Assembly (NCBI RefSeq): GCF_007655135.1
Contig: NC_045128.1
Coordinates: 7,378,001 to 7,442,000, forward strand
Reading direction: 5' to 3'
Length of the DNA: 64,000 nt
From: Punica granatum
Lineage: Eukaryota > Streptophyta > Magnoliopsida > Myrtales > Lythraceae
This document shows, one piece after another, positions 23,901 through 35,921 of this stretch; position 1 is the stretch's first letter, and the number at the start of each line of letters is the position of its first letter. A program made the translations under genes and the position numbers. The notes beneath the pieces were generated by a model, which was not told where the DNA came from, did not search any database, and saw only the letters and a program-made list of their open reading frames with translations.

Positions 23901-26533
23901 ACCAAACTTATTTGGATATAGGAGAAGGTCGTACTCGGAATCTGATGCATTGAATGTGGGGACTGAGCTGTCAGAAGCGCGGGAGTTGAGGTTTAAGAAT
24001 GATTCTTTGGAAGAATCTTTCCTTTCCGATTGGATGTATATCATGTGATCTTTCTTGTACATTTGGATATATAAAAGGTTCCGATTATCATTATGTGATG
24101 CTGGATAAGTCTAGACTTCCAATCCAGCTTCCATTATTTTTTCTTTTAAATAAATAATCCAGCTTTCACGGTTATCAAAACTTAAATTTAGAATATTTAA
24201 TTCTTAAACTTGTAAAAGTTTAAAAGTCTTCCAGATGCAAACGATATTAATCAAACTTCAAAGTGAAAATAACTCGGTAAACACTTGGGATTTGGTAAAC
24301 TCTGCGAGTCAACTGAGTTTATTTTCTAGAGGGGAAGATGAAGCAAACCTCGATAATTAAATGACAATACACAAAGCAATTCCATAAACACAGACAACAT
24401 TTTACAATTAAAAAATAACAGTATCACATATGGTAGTAAACATTTTTCTTCAGTTTAATTCTTCGTGCGCCTTCTCCATTCTTCATTGTTTTGATTTCTT
24501 CTCATTTATTTGGTTTGTGTAAGTTCAATTGATGTCGAGTTAGGACTTTATCGTGTACGTATATGGACTTGAAATTTAGGTTGTTCGGAGTTTAAGTGCT
24601 TACAATGTTATCTTTTTTTGTAAAATATATATACATGCGTATAACTATAGTGAATATATTTTTTTGATACCTAGAGTTGTATGATTTGTAAACTCTGCGA
24701 GTTTACGAGTTGAGTTTATTATTTGAGTTGATGCTCCTACGGAATCTACTTAAACTCTCAATTTTAATAAGCATGCTGGTCTTGGTGAAGCTTTGACATA
24801 AAATGTTACTGATATCTGTTGCCATGTCCTTGATAATTGCAACTCGAAGTTAATCGAGAACTGATTCAATTTAAGTCCGATAAAAGAATTACAATGTCAT
24901 TTCTAAATTAGTAAAGAAGAATTATTTATCTTATATTGGATCATGATATTAGGGGAGTCAAACTCTTCATTGTCCTCATCAGCAGATCTGTTCACAAAAT
25001 CTAGACATATACATATACACCTGCATGTATGCAAGACGTTAGCAACTCAAATCAGCAATTTCAATGTAGATCTTGGGCGAGGAAAGTCATGTGCCATATT
25101 GAATTTTAAGGTGTCAAAGTTAAAATAATGGGATCTGCTGGTTCCTTGGGAGACCAAACTCAGGTCTCAGGTTAGGGGATTGGATGGACAGGGTTAGTTT
25201 AAGTACTGTTCTCCTGAAACTTTGGATCCGATTTTATCTAATAATGTTCTCTTTCGGTGAAATATGTCGATGTTGAAGATGGCGATCTAAAAATAGAAGC
25301 ATTAAGAGGGGTAAAATTGTACCCGTGATAATTGGGGATGGAGGGGCATTGATGCGGTCGACCAGAGCAATAGAGGTTAATCCAGTCACGTAATTTCCAA
25401 ATCATGTACGCTATTGGAAGATGTTATGCTTGCGAGAACATTATCCATATTAACTTAGTTTTGGGTGGTGGTGGTATCAAGGCAAGGTGCATGTGGCACA
25501 TAGGATCTGCACGATTAGGGCTTTTTTTTTTTTTTGAATAACGTGGTAGTTTGGTCCAAAACGAAATATTTATTACTATTATATGATGAGGTATGAAGGG
25601 TACATTGCAAATAACTTGAGAACTCAAGAGTTTATTAATTATGAAAAGATAATGCAGTTGGTCCAATAAAAATTAATTGTTACAAAAAATTGTAAACATT
25701 TTTCCAATTTCTAAGAAAATCTAACAGCTAATCAAGTTAAAAGAAATTGTAATATTTGTATGTTTCATGCCTACTGTTTTCCAACGTTTTACTTTTTATT
25801 CTTTAGTATAGCAGAAGCAAATCTGATGCACGTGAACGATCCCATATGCCATTTGAATTTCAATATACATATATCCCCTTAAGACGTTCCTCTAATAACA
25901 CTCATCAAATTAATAAATTAAAGGAAAATAAAAAATAGGTTCCTTCACTAATTAGGGACCTCAAAATCCATGCTCTTTCTAGTTGTCGAAGAATTTGACT
26001 TGTGTGATAATATAGATATAGATCACTTGCTTCATCCCGTTAAAAGTTGATCATAGTGCATCTACATGCACACACACATCTCGAAATATTTCTGATAATT
26101 AAAATGCTGTTGCTCTTGTTGTTGTTATTATTAAGAACAAATGTATGAACATCAATAACAACTTTTTCATTGTTATTATTATCAATTAAGAGCTGGATGT
26201 CCTAAATCATTTGTCTTGAATGATTTTAGGATTTAACTTACAGTGGACTCGATTCTTTGGTGAAGCATGTACATAGTGTTTAGTGGTGTAGACTCGTCAC
26301 AAAAACGTGGTATAAAAGAAATAAGTTCAATGCATGGCACTCACCCTGGATTTAGAATCATGAGGTCCTGATTCAATTTCTTAGTAATAAGACTATCTGC
26401 ATTACTATAAGGATCATATGAGCTTTTCCGAATGCTCGGAAAAAAAGGGCATTGAATCTAACCTTAAACTATACTTGCAGTTAAATACTATACCAAAGCC
26501 CAATTAATTACTGTACCAGCTTAACTACTTAAA
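23901..26533. other. Intergenic, nothing convincing
   Basis: No exon chain was found. A short word GTAAACTCTGCGAGT occurs twice, near 24295 and 24688. A 14-T run lies near 25521-25534. Small open frames lack family features. Confidence 0.5.
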
Positions 26534-27220
26534 TTAAATAAAAGGTTAATAGCTAAAAAAAACACAACCTTTTCACATTTTTTTCTGATTCTAGCTTGAT
26601 CTTTCAAAAAATATCTAGAAAAACAAGACATTTCATTTTAGTCTCAAATCTAACACGACGTTAACTTTTTCATCAATTTTAAACATTAGTGCCACATGTC
26701 ATCACACTATTGGATGAGTGAGTTCCACTTTTTTATTTAATTAAAAAATTGCTGAAATTAAAAAAAAAATCGACTGACGAGCTGAGGCTTGAATGAGGAG
26801 GGAGCCGACGGTGGTGCCCATGATTGCAACCACCACCACCTCAATCAGGGTCGGCGACAATAGCAGGGGTCGTCGCCGACCTCGATTGTGGCGGTGGTGG
26901 CCGCAATCGAGGCCACCACCGCCGGAATCGAAGGATCCCATACCGCCGCCGACCCCCTCCTCCTTTAGGCCTTAGCTGACCCTTCCCTTTTTTCTTTTAG
27001 TTTTCAATTTTTTTATTAAATAAAAATAAGTGGGACCCACTCATCCAATAAGGTGATGACAAGTGAAACTATCTTTAAAATTGACAAAAAATTTAACATA
27101 CTACTAAATTTGAGACTAAAATAAAAGACTGTATTTTTTTGGATAATTTTTAAAAGATAGTTTTAGATTCATAAAAAAAGTGTAAAAGTCGTGATTTTTT
27201 GTGATTAATCCTTAAATAAA
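26534..27220. mobile_element. MULE-type transposon with long TIRs and 9-bp TSD (Pack-MULE-like)
   Basis: The element is 26543-27211, flanked by a perfect 9-bp duplication TTAAATAAA (26534-26542 and 27212-27220). A 9-bp duplication is the Mutator superfamily hallmark. Terminal inverted repeats of roughly 220 bp (26543-26765 against 26988-27211) share GG(A)TTAAT at the tips, TTTTAGTCTCAAAT, and GGATGAGTG(A/G)GT(T/C)CCACTT. The core (about 26768-26985) is GC-rich, with CCACCACCACC, GTCGTCGCCGACC and CGGTGGTGG runs, quite unlike the AT-rich TIRs. This resembles a captured genic fragment. Open frames occur on both strands (26793-26975 plus, 26741-26941 minus) but no family was recognised and no transposase is present. 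Confidence 0.8.
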
Positions 27221-27621
27221 TGACAATCATGTCAAAATCACAGTGTGACCATTAGATCCTCTCCACTTGGATCTGGACCCCGTAATACCTAAACATTGCT
27301 CCGTCGTTAGGCGATTGACACTTGTCAGCTTGCCATTCATCAAGTCCCTCTTCATCAAACAATATAAATAAGTGTAAATGTATATATATATATATATATT
27401 ATCAACTTCAGCTACACATTTCACACGTGGGCCCCATGCCTTATCAAGATTCTGAGAATGTGACCATCCCCAACTAAAAAGATCATAATACCACTTCTTG
27501 TGGCTGCAATTGGCTTTATAGAATAAGCCTCCAATCAGCAGGGGAGACAACCTAATTCAATTTGATTGATTTATTTTTCCAGTTGGGCCCACATTTAGCT
27601 TCAGCCTAATCTTAACCAAGC

Positions 27622-27670
27622 GACATTACTATAATATTACTTATCAGAAAAAGACATTACTATAATATTA
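27622..27670 (+). repeat. Micro-insertion: perfect 18-bp duplication around CTTATCAGAAAAA
   Basis: GACATTACTATAATATTA is present at 27622-27639 and 27653-27670 without mismatch. The 13-bp spacer CTTATCAGAAAAA ends in an A-tract abutting the second copy, as an A-tailed retroposon would. It aligns with the 3' tail of the SINE at 55090-55255 (CTTGTGACCAGAAAAAAA). Confidence 0.75.
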
Positions 27671-29764
27671 GTCCTCTTTTTCATGGCATTAGTTTTATAT
27701 TTGCTAAAGTTTAGCTTTCATCTTCTTGTCCCTTTTCCTACCCGATGCAATCTTATGGATTTATAAAGTATATTTTTTGGTTCAAGCATCATTTAGCTAA
27801 TTAGAGAAACAAAACAAAGCAGCACGCGCATGGCTGATGTCTCTTTTATTAAACATTCACAATGACCTCAAAAGGGAAGTTCCAAACTTCGTTACCAATT
27901 GTGTTATATCTATGTCTAATTATAAATACAGTCAGTAGTACGGTTTTTCTCGATGCATGAAGCTTTTATTAGTAAAGCCCTTATCATGAAGTGATCGGTC
28001 ATTTTATAACCGCAAAAATGACATGCTGGTACTAGTTATTAGTTTTTCCTTTCTTCGTATAATGTCCATATGCCGAGGCAAATAATGTCTCAATCAAGGG
28101 TTTTATTTATTAGGATCTTTTTGACTTGTGGCCATCATTCTGTTATCTGTTTTCTCTGCGAAACTCTTTGGCTGCTTCTTGTTATTAATCCATTCGGCAT
28201 GGATTCGACCTCTTGTGTAATGATGCGGCTCTGCAGTTATATGTTGACCTAGTTTTTTTCTATTTTGGCTGAAAACACTGATTTGGAATGTATCTTCTTT
28301 AATTAGGAGGAAAATCGACCAATTTCATTTAGAAAACATAGCCTATATAAGACATTAAAATAATTACATTGCTTTTCAAACTTAACTTTAATCTATTTAC
28401 GACCGAATCAGGATGGCTTCTCCTGTAAGTGTTTTCTCTGGGTCCAGCGGAAACTAAAATCGAAAAGAATAAATTGAAAACAATTTATAAGGAAGACAAT
28501 TAAGTGAGTTTGAGGAGAAAAATAAATGATTCTTTCGATTATAGGGGAGAATCATGAGTTTTGTACGAAACAATAAATGACTTAATGAAAGAGTATGGAT
28601 AGTCCCATAACAAGAATCAAATCTCGAATCTATAAATTATCACGTGATAATTTATATACTGCATTAATTTTCAAAAAGAAAAAGAAAAAGAAGAAAAAAG
28701 AAAAAACACAGATTAAGAAAAGGCAAAGGAAGGTCCCACCTTGAGTTACGGCTTGTGTCTTGGATAGCCTACAACGCGTGCTCTATCCCAAATCCCAATC
28801 GTCATCAATTTTCAAAAGATGCCAGTCATTATTCTCTCTTCTTCTCTTTCTTTTTGTGGAAGTGATATTTCGCAACCAAAATGGATGACGTGAGACTTCA
28901 TAATAGTTAATGACACATTCTATTTTTTCATAAGAAAGAATTCAGTGTACCGATATTTATTCTTGACTTGTAATTGAAAAGTTCTAAATTAGAACCTTAT
29001 AATAAGTAGAATTTCTCGTATTCTTTTTTATTTGGCATTCCCTTATCTCTTAATAGGTTCACAAGCAACTCTCGTAAGTCAAAAGAGAAAAGCAAAGCAA
29101 ACGTTTTCCAAGCATTTCCATTCTTCTCTCGCCCTCACCATCCTTCTTCTCATAGATGACCAATACCGAGACAAACAGTGACGTTTTCCAATATATCACG
29201 ACGATAAAGTGTAAGTCATATCTGATATGGATCAACAGAAATGCAATGAAATGAAATTGCCCCGTGAATCATGATTTAAGAAAAAATGCGGGCATAGTGA
29301 TCTTATTATAATCCTTTCAAGTGATTGAACTCTAGCTTTGTGAACCTAATTACTTCATGTACGTACGTACTCCACGCGACTCCTCTATCGTATAGACTCT
29401 AGAATCTGAATACCAGCTTCTTGTGGGTCTCTCCAAATCATCTGCCACGGAAAACACGGAGGAGGAAGATTACCCCAAAAAAAAAAAAAAAAAAAAGAAC
29501 GCAAGATACGAGCGGAAAACGAGTGAAAAAGAAAAGGGAAAAAAAATTATATGGATATCATCAACGAACATTAATTTTACGACTACAGGACTAAATGATT
29601 TTGAAATTCCAAGATCGTTGGATGTGGGAACAGGAAACCTTGCTATAGACCATCCGAAACGTATCTCACCGCCCTAGTGAAAAGATAAGTAGCGATGTCA
29701 CAGATTACATAGAAATCATTATCTAATTTTAATGAATTCGAGGATTTCAATATAAAAAAGAACC

Positions 29765-29798
29765 GGATATGGCGAAATTGGCAGGCTCTACGGACTTA
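29765..29798 (+). other. Fragment resembling the 5' half of plastid trnL(UAA)
   Basis: GGATATGGCGAAATTGG, then CTACGGACTTA a few bases on, reproduces the acceptor strand, D-arm and anticodon-stem start of chloroplast tRNA-Leu(UAA), with a few differences in the D-loop. Similarity stops at the anticodon, where plastid trnL has its intron. The 3' half is not present nearby, so this is not a functional tRNA gene. It is a possible nuclear insertion of plastid DNA. Confidence 0.5.
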
Positions 29799-30204
29799 TC
29801 AACAGGCGTTTTCTTATAATAAACCTTTTTTCATAAAAAAAAAAGTGCAACCCAGAAATTCTTAAATAAATAATTTATAACTGTCTCATCAGATGAAGTT
29901 ATGAATCAAGACCTCTGGCTCTCCCAAGCTTTGTTGGATCTGTGAAGGCGACAGCTCAGGGGAAGAGAGAGGGCAATATTTTTTTACCAGCATTAATAGT
30001 AGTGCATGGTCGGCAAACTTGATGTGCCTTGATCAATCCGTGCAATTTTGTACATGCCCCGTGGATTTTTCTCCTCAGCACTCCATGACCATTACTACTC
30101 CACGTGGACGTGCCTTAAGGATTATGCAAAAATAGAATACACATATTGAATACAAGCAGTCTTGTGTGTTTAATTTGGGTGTGTGTATTTATTTATTTAT
30201 TTAA

Positions 30205-30440
30205 GGTTTGCACCGTATGATACTGAAAATCTAAACGGGTTTGACGAATTCAGATTCAAGCTAGGTTGGCTCATTAAAAGAAAAAATTCTTTCAAATTCT
30301 AATTATGTTTTAAACCATAGTTCGAGCTGGGTTGCTAAAGGTAGTTTTTCTTATAGAATTATTTTCAATCACATAATCCAAACTCAAGACTTTATTTCAG
30401 GACATGAGGTGGCAAATCAATTTAATCAACTCATGTTGAT
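30205..30440 (-). mobile_element. SINE-like relic, possibly two nested copies (minus)
   Basis: Two successive partial copies of the word order seen at 8781-8964: AGGTTGGCTCATTAAAAG then AGCTGGGTTGCTAAAGGTAG, each followed by a TTCTTTCA- or TATTTTCAATCACA-type block, and finally AACTCAAGACTTTATTTC. Heavily decayed. Confidence 0.35.
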
Positions 30441-33400
30441 GTTTGGCATTCATCTTAAATTTAATTAGTATGTGTGTATTGCTTCATTTGTGACCGTGAA
30501 AGCGTAGTCAAATTGGATGCCAATCGAATTTGAGACTAACGGTGCAAGTTGTGTCGGATAATTCGGCCTTTTCTCTCTAATTTTGTGTCATTACGGGTCC
30601 TAACCTAGACCCCGTTAACTTACAATTGTTGGATTATTTAAATATCGAGTAACGGTACCATTTACAGATTGTTTGGTGTTTCATAACGTACGACATTTGG
30701 AATCTACAGTCAAATATACTGCGTAAGATCGCGAAATGACCGTTGTAAATTGCTCTAGAAGATCAATTTTGTAAGATGGATGCATGATTTATTATTTAGT
30801 ATCACTATATACATCTTGTCAATGTCTCGTACATATCTTCTGGGTCCACGGAATAATTCCGATTGATGATAATCTTTCAAATAAATGTCATCAGCTACCT
30901 TATAACATCATCGACCTATTAGAGCGTCCCCCGTGCATTATGATCCATGACAAAACGGAGATATTTTATGGGATGGATGATGATAGGAAAGTTAAGTAAT
31001 CGTGGTCCCCTTCACAATAGATTCTACCGTTGAAAGTCTTTTCTCATCTCATTGATTGATCCAATGCTTCTGAAAGTTGCTTCACAGCAGAAACAAACAT
31101 CATTGGCCTATATGATTCCATGCTTCTCACGAGACACGATCCATTATTCTCTTCTCATTCGACTATTTATAGTAGGAACCGGGTCATATATAGGATTCTC
31201 AAAAGGGGGAGGTGCCTTTGTTTGCTCCTCCTCCCGTGCAAATTCATGTATATTGATAAATTTTTCACGATAGATAACTATCTTTTACAATAAAATTTTT
31301 TGAAATTTTTAAGTAAAAGATTAATCTTTTACCTTATTGATGCCTTTTTAGTCATATGCATGATCCTTTGTCAATGGCATGACTGCCCGACTGCCTAATG
31401 GAAGGTGGTCTGGTGCAGATACGCGTAAAGGTGGCACATGTACCACGAGTACGGTGCGTGCGAAAAAGAGTAAAGGACCCCGATATCCCATGAAATGAAA
31501 TTACGATTGAACATATAAGACATATATCCAGTATACCGTGCATACGCATATATTATATTTATGTATGTATGTATGAAGTGGAGAGTTTTATTCCATGGGG
31601 ACAACAAAACAAGTAGAAGACAAGGCAAAGGCATGCCCACGTTACGAACATTAGAATATCCAAAAAAGCAATCATAGTCTATAATAATACCTCCCTGAGC
31701 ATGTGGATGTAAGCGGTGTGGATTTTCCCGGATCTGAACTGGCCTCGAGTTTGCATATATTATTTTCCATTATTGTTTTTTTTAATATATCTTTTTCCTC
31801 ATGCAAGAGAAGAATAAGAAAATAAATTTTGGATTTTTGAATTTTTATTTGGATTTTTTTCTTGGCCCTTTGGCTTTTGGAGGAAAGTGATGTGTGTGCG
31901 AAGTTTCCCTTTCCATAATTCATCAAAAACTAATGTGAAGCAATTGCTGTTAAGATTCTCAACATAATATACACTTTTCATAATCTTATGAGAAGTTTAT
32001 TATTCGAGTACTGCTAGAAAGAGTTCGGGTTCAATTTGTGGTCTTTTGTTCTTTGGTTATATTTTACTATCTGAAATGAATTTAAATAGGAAGAAGTTTC
32101 TTTAGATTAAGAGTCCGAAATCGATACGGATAAAATTCATAGTGCATACTCCATATGGAAAATGTGAATCGAGCACTTGGTGAATGCTATAGGACAGCTC
32201 TTTTCGCATCAATTTTTGTGCTCAAACGGAAGGGAACCGCTGCAGTCAAATCTGGAGGGCAAGATCTCCAACATAGCAGGGGGTGGGTAGATGTGGCTTA
32301 TTTGTTGTGCGTGCGGACATTATAAAAAGGAATCTTGAATATTTTCCGGAAAACTAGTATTAGAAATCAGAGATTTCCTATGGTTCGGGAACGGGGGAGA
32401 ATTTCCCGGAACCGTCCGATGGTCCCATTAATGTGTTTAATCAGTCGGACTTGGACCCACGGGGCGACAGGCTTCCCCGGAACCATAAAATTTGCATATA
32501 AAACTTAACGGAAGAAGAAAGATTTCACAAAATAGAAAAGAAGAAATAAAGAGAAAGAGAAGGAAAAAAAATTAGTAAATGGCACAAATAACCGACTTGA
32601 AATTAATAGATTTCATATTCAATTTTCACCACTAAAATTTTTAATATTCTCTTATTTGATTCTTTTATTTTTGTACTAAACTCCGCAATCTTTTCTAGAA
32701 TCGAAAAGAAATGAATGGAAAAGGCAAAGGCAGTGCTGTTTTAGGGCAAGAAACATTGAACAAACAGCAGCCTTTTATGATGCACTTACCCCAATTTCTT
32801 GATGGATATGTGGCCGTGGGTGACTTGTCTGGAATATATAGTTGACAACCCAACATGAGCATAGGCTTTTTAATCTATTTGGCTTTGTGGCCCGTCCACC
32901 GATCTTTCAATCCCCTCAATGATGATGTAAGGGTCATCATCTGCATACATTACATTACACTCCAAAGGCCACACTTTGCTTGATGGGGAGATATTATTCA
33001 ACACGGTCACCTTTCTTACATTCGAGTCTTGGTATATAATACGCAACCTTAATTATGTGTCGGGAGTTGGACTTGACCTTTTCACTTGATTCGACCAACC
33101 ACTACTAGAATTTACGAGAATGTGCGGGGCTCGATAATCTCACATGACTTGAACAACATTCCATACTACTTACCTTCATTTTTGTACAAGCGTGAATACA
33201 TATTTCATACATCGAAAGTGTATAGCCCCTTCTACTACAATCGATCATTCCTTCCAAGGCGCCTATGCTAACAGTTATCATTATCTAGTCAGAGACCATA
33301 TGGTCACTTTTAAATCTCTTTCAGTTCTTAACAATGAGACATCGTATGAAATGTGATAACTTTTAGAATTATACGTCATAGATCCTGTTATCAGTAGATA

Positions 33401-33489
33401 AGCGATTTTCGAAGAGTACGACTGTATTATATAAATCCCGAGATTCAAACTAAAAGTTAAATTTAAGATTTACAAGCGCTACATATCTA

Positions 33490-33490
<1 letters not shown>

Positions 33491-33521
<31 letters not shown>
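33491..33521. repeat. (AT)n microsatellite
   Basis: A run of about 15 AT dinucleotides, upstream of the gene at 34 kb. Confidence 0.9.
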
Positions 33522-33523
<2 letters not shown>

Positions 33524-33996
33524 ATTGCATCGCTCCAACAGCTTTTGAATTTTTCCATTGCCTCCCTCCTCCATCACAGCCTGTCAAACCCTCTAAACTA
33601 ATCAACACAATAACACCACATCCTTGATTTGATTTAATTTAATTTTATACAATTAATTAACCAAAAAACAATTTTTAAGAGAAACTTCCTTTGTTGTTGC
33701 TCCAAGCGAAAACCGTTTCATACTATAATCAATCTTTGAGATCCCCTTTAGCTTAGGCCTGCCCAAAGAGAGAGACACACACCATTTGCTGTTCTGTTCT
33801 CCGTTACAGAACACAGCAACCCTTCTCCCCTTCCCCAAAGTCCAACCCAACTCCAGTTGTTAAATCCTCTCCCCCTTCGATCGGTCCGCCGGAAGACTAT
33901 TTATGGTCCCGTGATGAGTTGGTGATTGGTCGGTTCGGTTTCGTCTGTTTGCTGGGGCTGCGTTTCTCATCAGCAAGAAGAAGAAGTTTTCTGCTT

Positions 33997-34445
33997 ATGG
34001 AGGATGATGAGATTGGCATGAGTAAAGAGGAAGAAGATGTTCAATGAGCTTCCATACCGACAATCCCATCCACCCGTTCAACTTCTACTTCTGCAGGTAA
34101 TAAGATCAAATGCAAAATCGAAAGAGGGAGAGTTTCCCGAAATGCCCTTCAGTTCACTTCCGGAGGTCGGTTTTTTTGATAATCTTGTTTTCCAAGAAAA
34201 GGGAAATCAAATAAGCCTGTCCTGTTTGGATAGAAAAAGGGGCACAGTCTTGGTGTGTTTTCTCTGTTTCCCGAGAAGAGTGAACGAAAAACTGGAAACA
34301 TTTCACTGTATTGGATGGGGGCTGAATCCCGCAGAATTGCCTTCTTTGCTCACATGTCGAAATTCGATCCCGCATGCTCTTCATTAAACAACTGACTACC
34401 TTGAAGTGTTCCGTTGATTCTGACTGACGTCTTGATCTGTTTCAG
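33997..34445 (+). other. Probable 5' leader and leader intron of the gene at 34448
   Basis: An ATG at 33997 opens only 16 codons (stop at 34045-34047). A second frame from 34037 reads through CTTCTGCAG and a donor GTAATAAG at 34097. The intron would end CTGTTTCAG at 34445, two bases before the chosen start codon. Joining the 34037 frame across this intron runs into a stop after 11 further codons, so these AUGs are best read as upstream ORFs in a spliced leader, not as the protein start. Confidence 0.5.
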
Positions 34446-34447
34446 AT

Positions 34448-35921
34448 ATGGGAACCAGATTTGAATATGCAATCAATCTGCTGGCCAGTTCACCAATAAG
34501 CAGCAGCAGCAGCAGCAAAACGAACACTACATCTTTTCGCATTGTGAATGATACGGAAAAGTTGAGAAGCAGCAATCTGAGAGCAGAGAGAAGAACAGAG
34601 AAGAGAGGACTCTGCGGGTTCTGGGAACAAGAACGAGAAGACGGCATGATGGATAGAAACGAAGAGATTCGGAACATAGAATACATCAAGAAGACAATGC
34701 AGATGCAAGAAGATGTTTTCAAACAACAGGTAAATGAACAGAAAACTGTGAAGAACAAACCATACATCTCGGTTTTCCTGATTTCCCGAGGATCCGGTTT
34801 CCTTATTATAGATTTTACGTGGAGTACTACGGAATTTTGCGATTTATTATATCGGGATTTTGCACATCATATGCTTCATACAGTAATTTTTGTTTTTCTT
34901 ATTCTACGAGATTCTTTCTTCTATATTTGTGCCAACAATTTGGGGCGCCAACTCTAATAATTTTACATGGAGATTTCACTGTTTTCGTTTTTTTTTGTTT
35001 CATTGTTTTCCGGAAAATCAGAAAAGAGAACTGGAGAATTCTCGTCTTGTAAGTTAGTTGCAACCTAATGGCCATCACTAGATGATTTATGTCTATCCCA
35101 TCATCTGAATTTAAATTTTCACGACTTTTGTCTTACTAAATCTTAATTTATGGATTTTGGGACCGTTTTTGCAGCAAACGGGAAAGCTTGCAAGTTATTT
35201 CGGTAATTTTCTTCGCTCGTTTTTCATGTTCTTCTTCTATACACCGTATCGAAGAACTGAATTGAAAGAACTGCATATCTGAGTAATAAAAATGACTTTT
35301 TTACAGTTTATTAGCTTAAAAGTTTTGAGTCGGATACGTAGAAATTGCAGCATCTGAATAAATTTGTCAGACCTTATTTTTTATTTTTATTTATTTTCTT
35401 TTTAAGCGAATGCATAAATTGGTTACTAAGCGACAAACGGCGCCGTATTGCAGGTCAGAGAACTCCATAGGCTATATAATGTTCAGAAGATGCTAATGGA
35501 TGAGGTCAAGAAGCAATTTGAACAAAGCAGAATTTGGGCCCCGCTGCCGACTACAACTTCTTCAGTGACCAACATGAACTCCATCAGTTGGCCCAACCAA
35601 GCCTTCCCAAGCCCGAGAAACGACCCGCCGAGCCCGAGAAATTTCGATCTCGGAGGGCCTATCAAGGGAGACATCTCAACCGACACGAGCCGTGGGACGA
35701 ACAATGAAGTTGGCTGCTCCATGGAGGAGCATGAAGTTGAGCTCACTCTGAGTTTAGGAGGGAAAACGAGCAAGAGGAAGCCAAAGGCTGAGGCAGAAAA
35801 GAAGTTTGTTCCTTTGCTTTCGATCGAGTCTGATCGAGGCGGTCCTGCTCCTGACAACAGCGGCTCGACGGAGACATCTGATCGGGAAAGAAAACGGCCA
35901 CAATGGCTTTTTCAGGTTTGA
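34448..35921 (+). CDS. Unknown plant protein with ELHRLY...QKMLM segment and EAR-type motif, 249 aa
   Basis: Coding exons 34448-34729 and 35454-35921 (GT-AG, phase 0). I do not recognise a named gene, but the pattern is one seen in a plant-specific group of uncharacterised proteins. A basic, Ser-rich N-terminus has an AGC-repeat-encoded serine run at 18-23. It is followed by a probable coiled-coil segment FKQQVRELHRLYNVQKMLM (91-109) that straddles the intron. A Pro/Ser-rich middle then leads to VELTLSLGG (189-197) and a basic SKRKPKAEAEKK. The C-terminus is RKRPQWLFQV. LTLSL fits the LxLxL EAR repression motif bound by TOPLESS-type co-repressors, and the adjacent basic stretch could be a nuclear-import signal, so a nuclear regulatory role is an inference. 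The start is MGTRFEY, directly after a leader intron; upstream frames are blocked by stops. Confidence 0.75.
34974..35010 (-). repeat. Micro-insertion (T-tract orientation) in an intron
   Basis: TTTCACTGTTTTC (34974-34986) and TTTCATTGTTTTC (34998-35010) flank GTTTTTTTTTG. On the minus strand the spacer reads CAAAAAAAAAC, the same style as the A-tailed spacers elsewhere. It lies inside the intron of the gene at 34448. One mismatch between copies; simple slippage is also possible. Confidence 0.4.

Larger units (their letters stand above)
27221..33490. other. Intergenic, gene-poor
   Basis: Six kilobases without a recognisable gene. It holds a micro-insertion (27622-27670), a plastid-like tRNA-Leu half (29765-29798), SINE-like relics (about 28585-28680 and 30205-30440) and homopolymer tracts (a 19-A run near 29477-29495). 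The open frames listed on each strand have biased low-complexity products and no conserved domain. Confidence 0.5.

Noticed and set aside
24290..24720. Repeated word GTAAACTCTGCGAGT as a regulatory pair
   Set aside because: Two occurrences about 390 bp apart in decayed repeat sequence with no gene nearby; most likely two fragments of a common repeat.
26741..26975. Gly/His/Arg-rich and Pro-rich open frames on both strands
   Set aside because: Both arise from the GC-rich trinucleotide runs in the MULE core; no start context, splice signals or conserved domain.
29423..29677. 84-aa Lys-rich frame
   Set aside because: It depends on a 19-A homopolymer that encodes polylysine and shows no conserved sequence on either side.
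29765..29798. Functional tRNA gene
   Set aside because: Only the 5' half is present; there is no anticodon loop completion, T-arm or 3' acceptor strand in the following 100 bp.
34037..34387. 116-aa plus-strand frame as the N-terminus of the 34-kb gene
   Set aside because: It reads through a good donor at 34097. Joining it to the coding exon at 34446 gives a premature stop, so it is treated as leader sequence.
34490..34767. Minus-strand frames opposite the unknown gene
   Set aside because: Antisense of the coding exon with the AGC repeat; the plus frame has correct splicing and a conserved motif, the minus frames do not.
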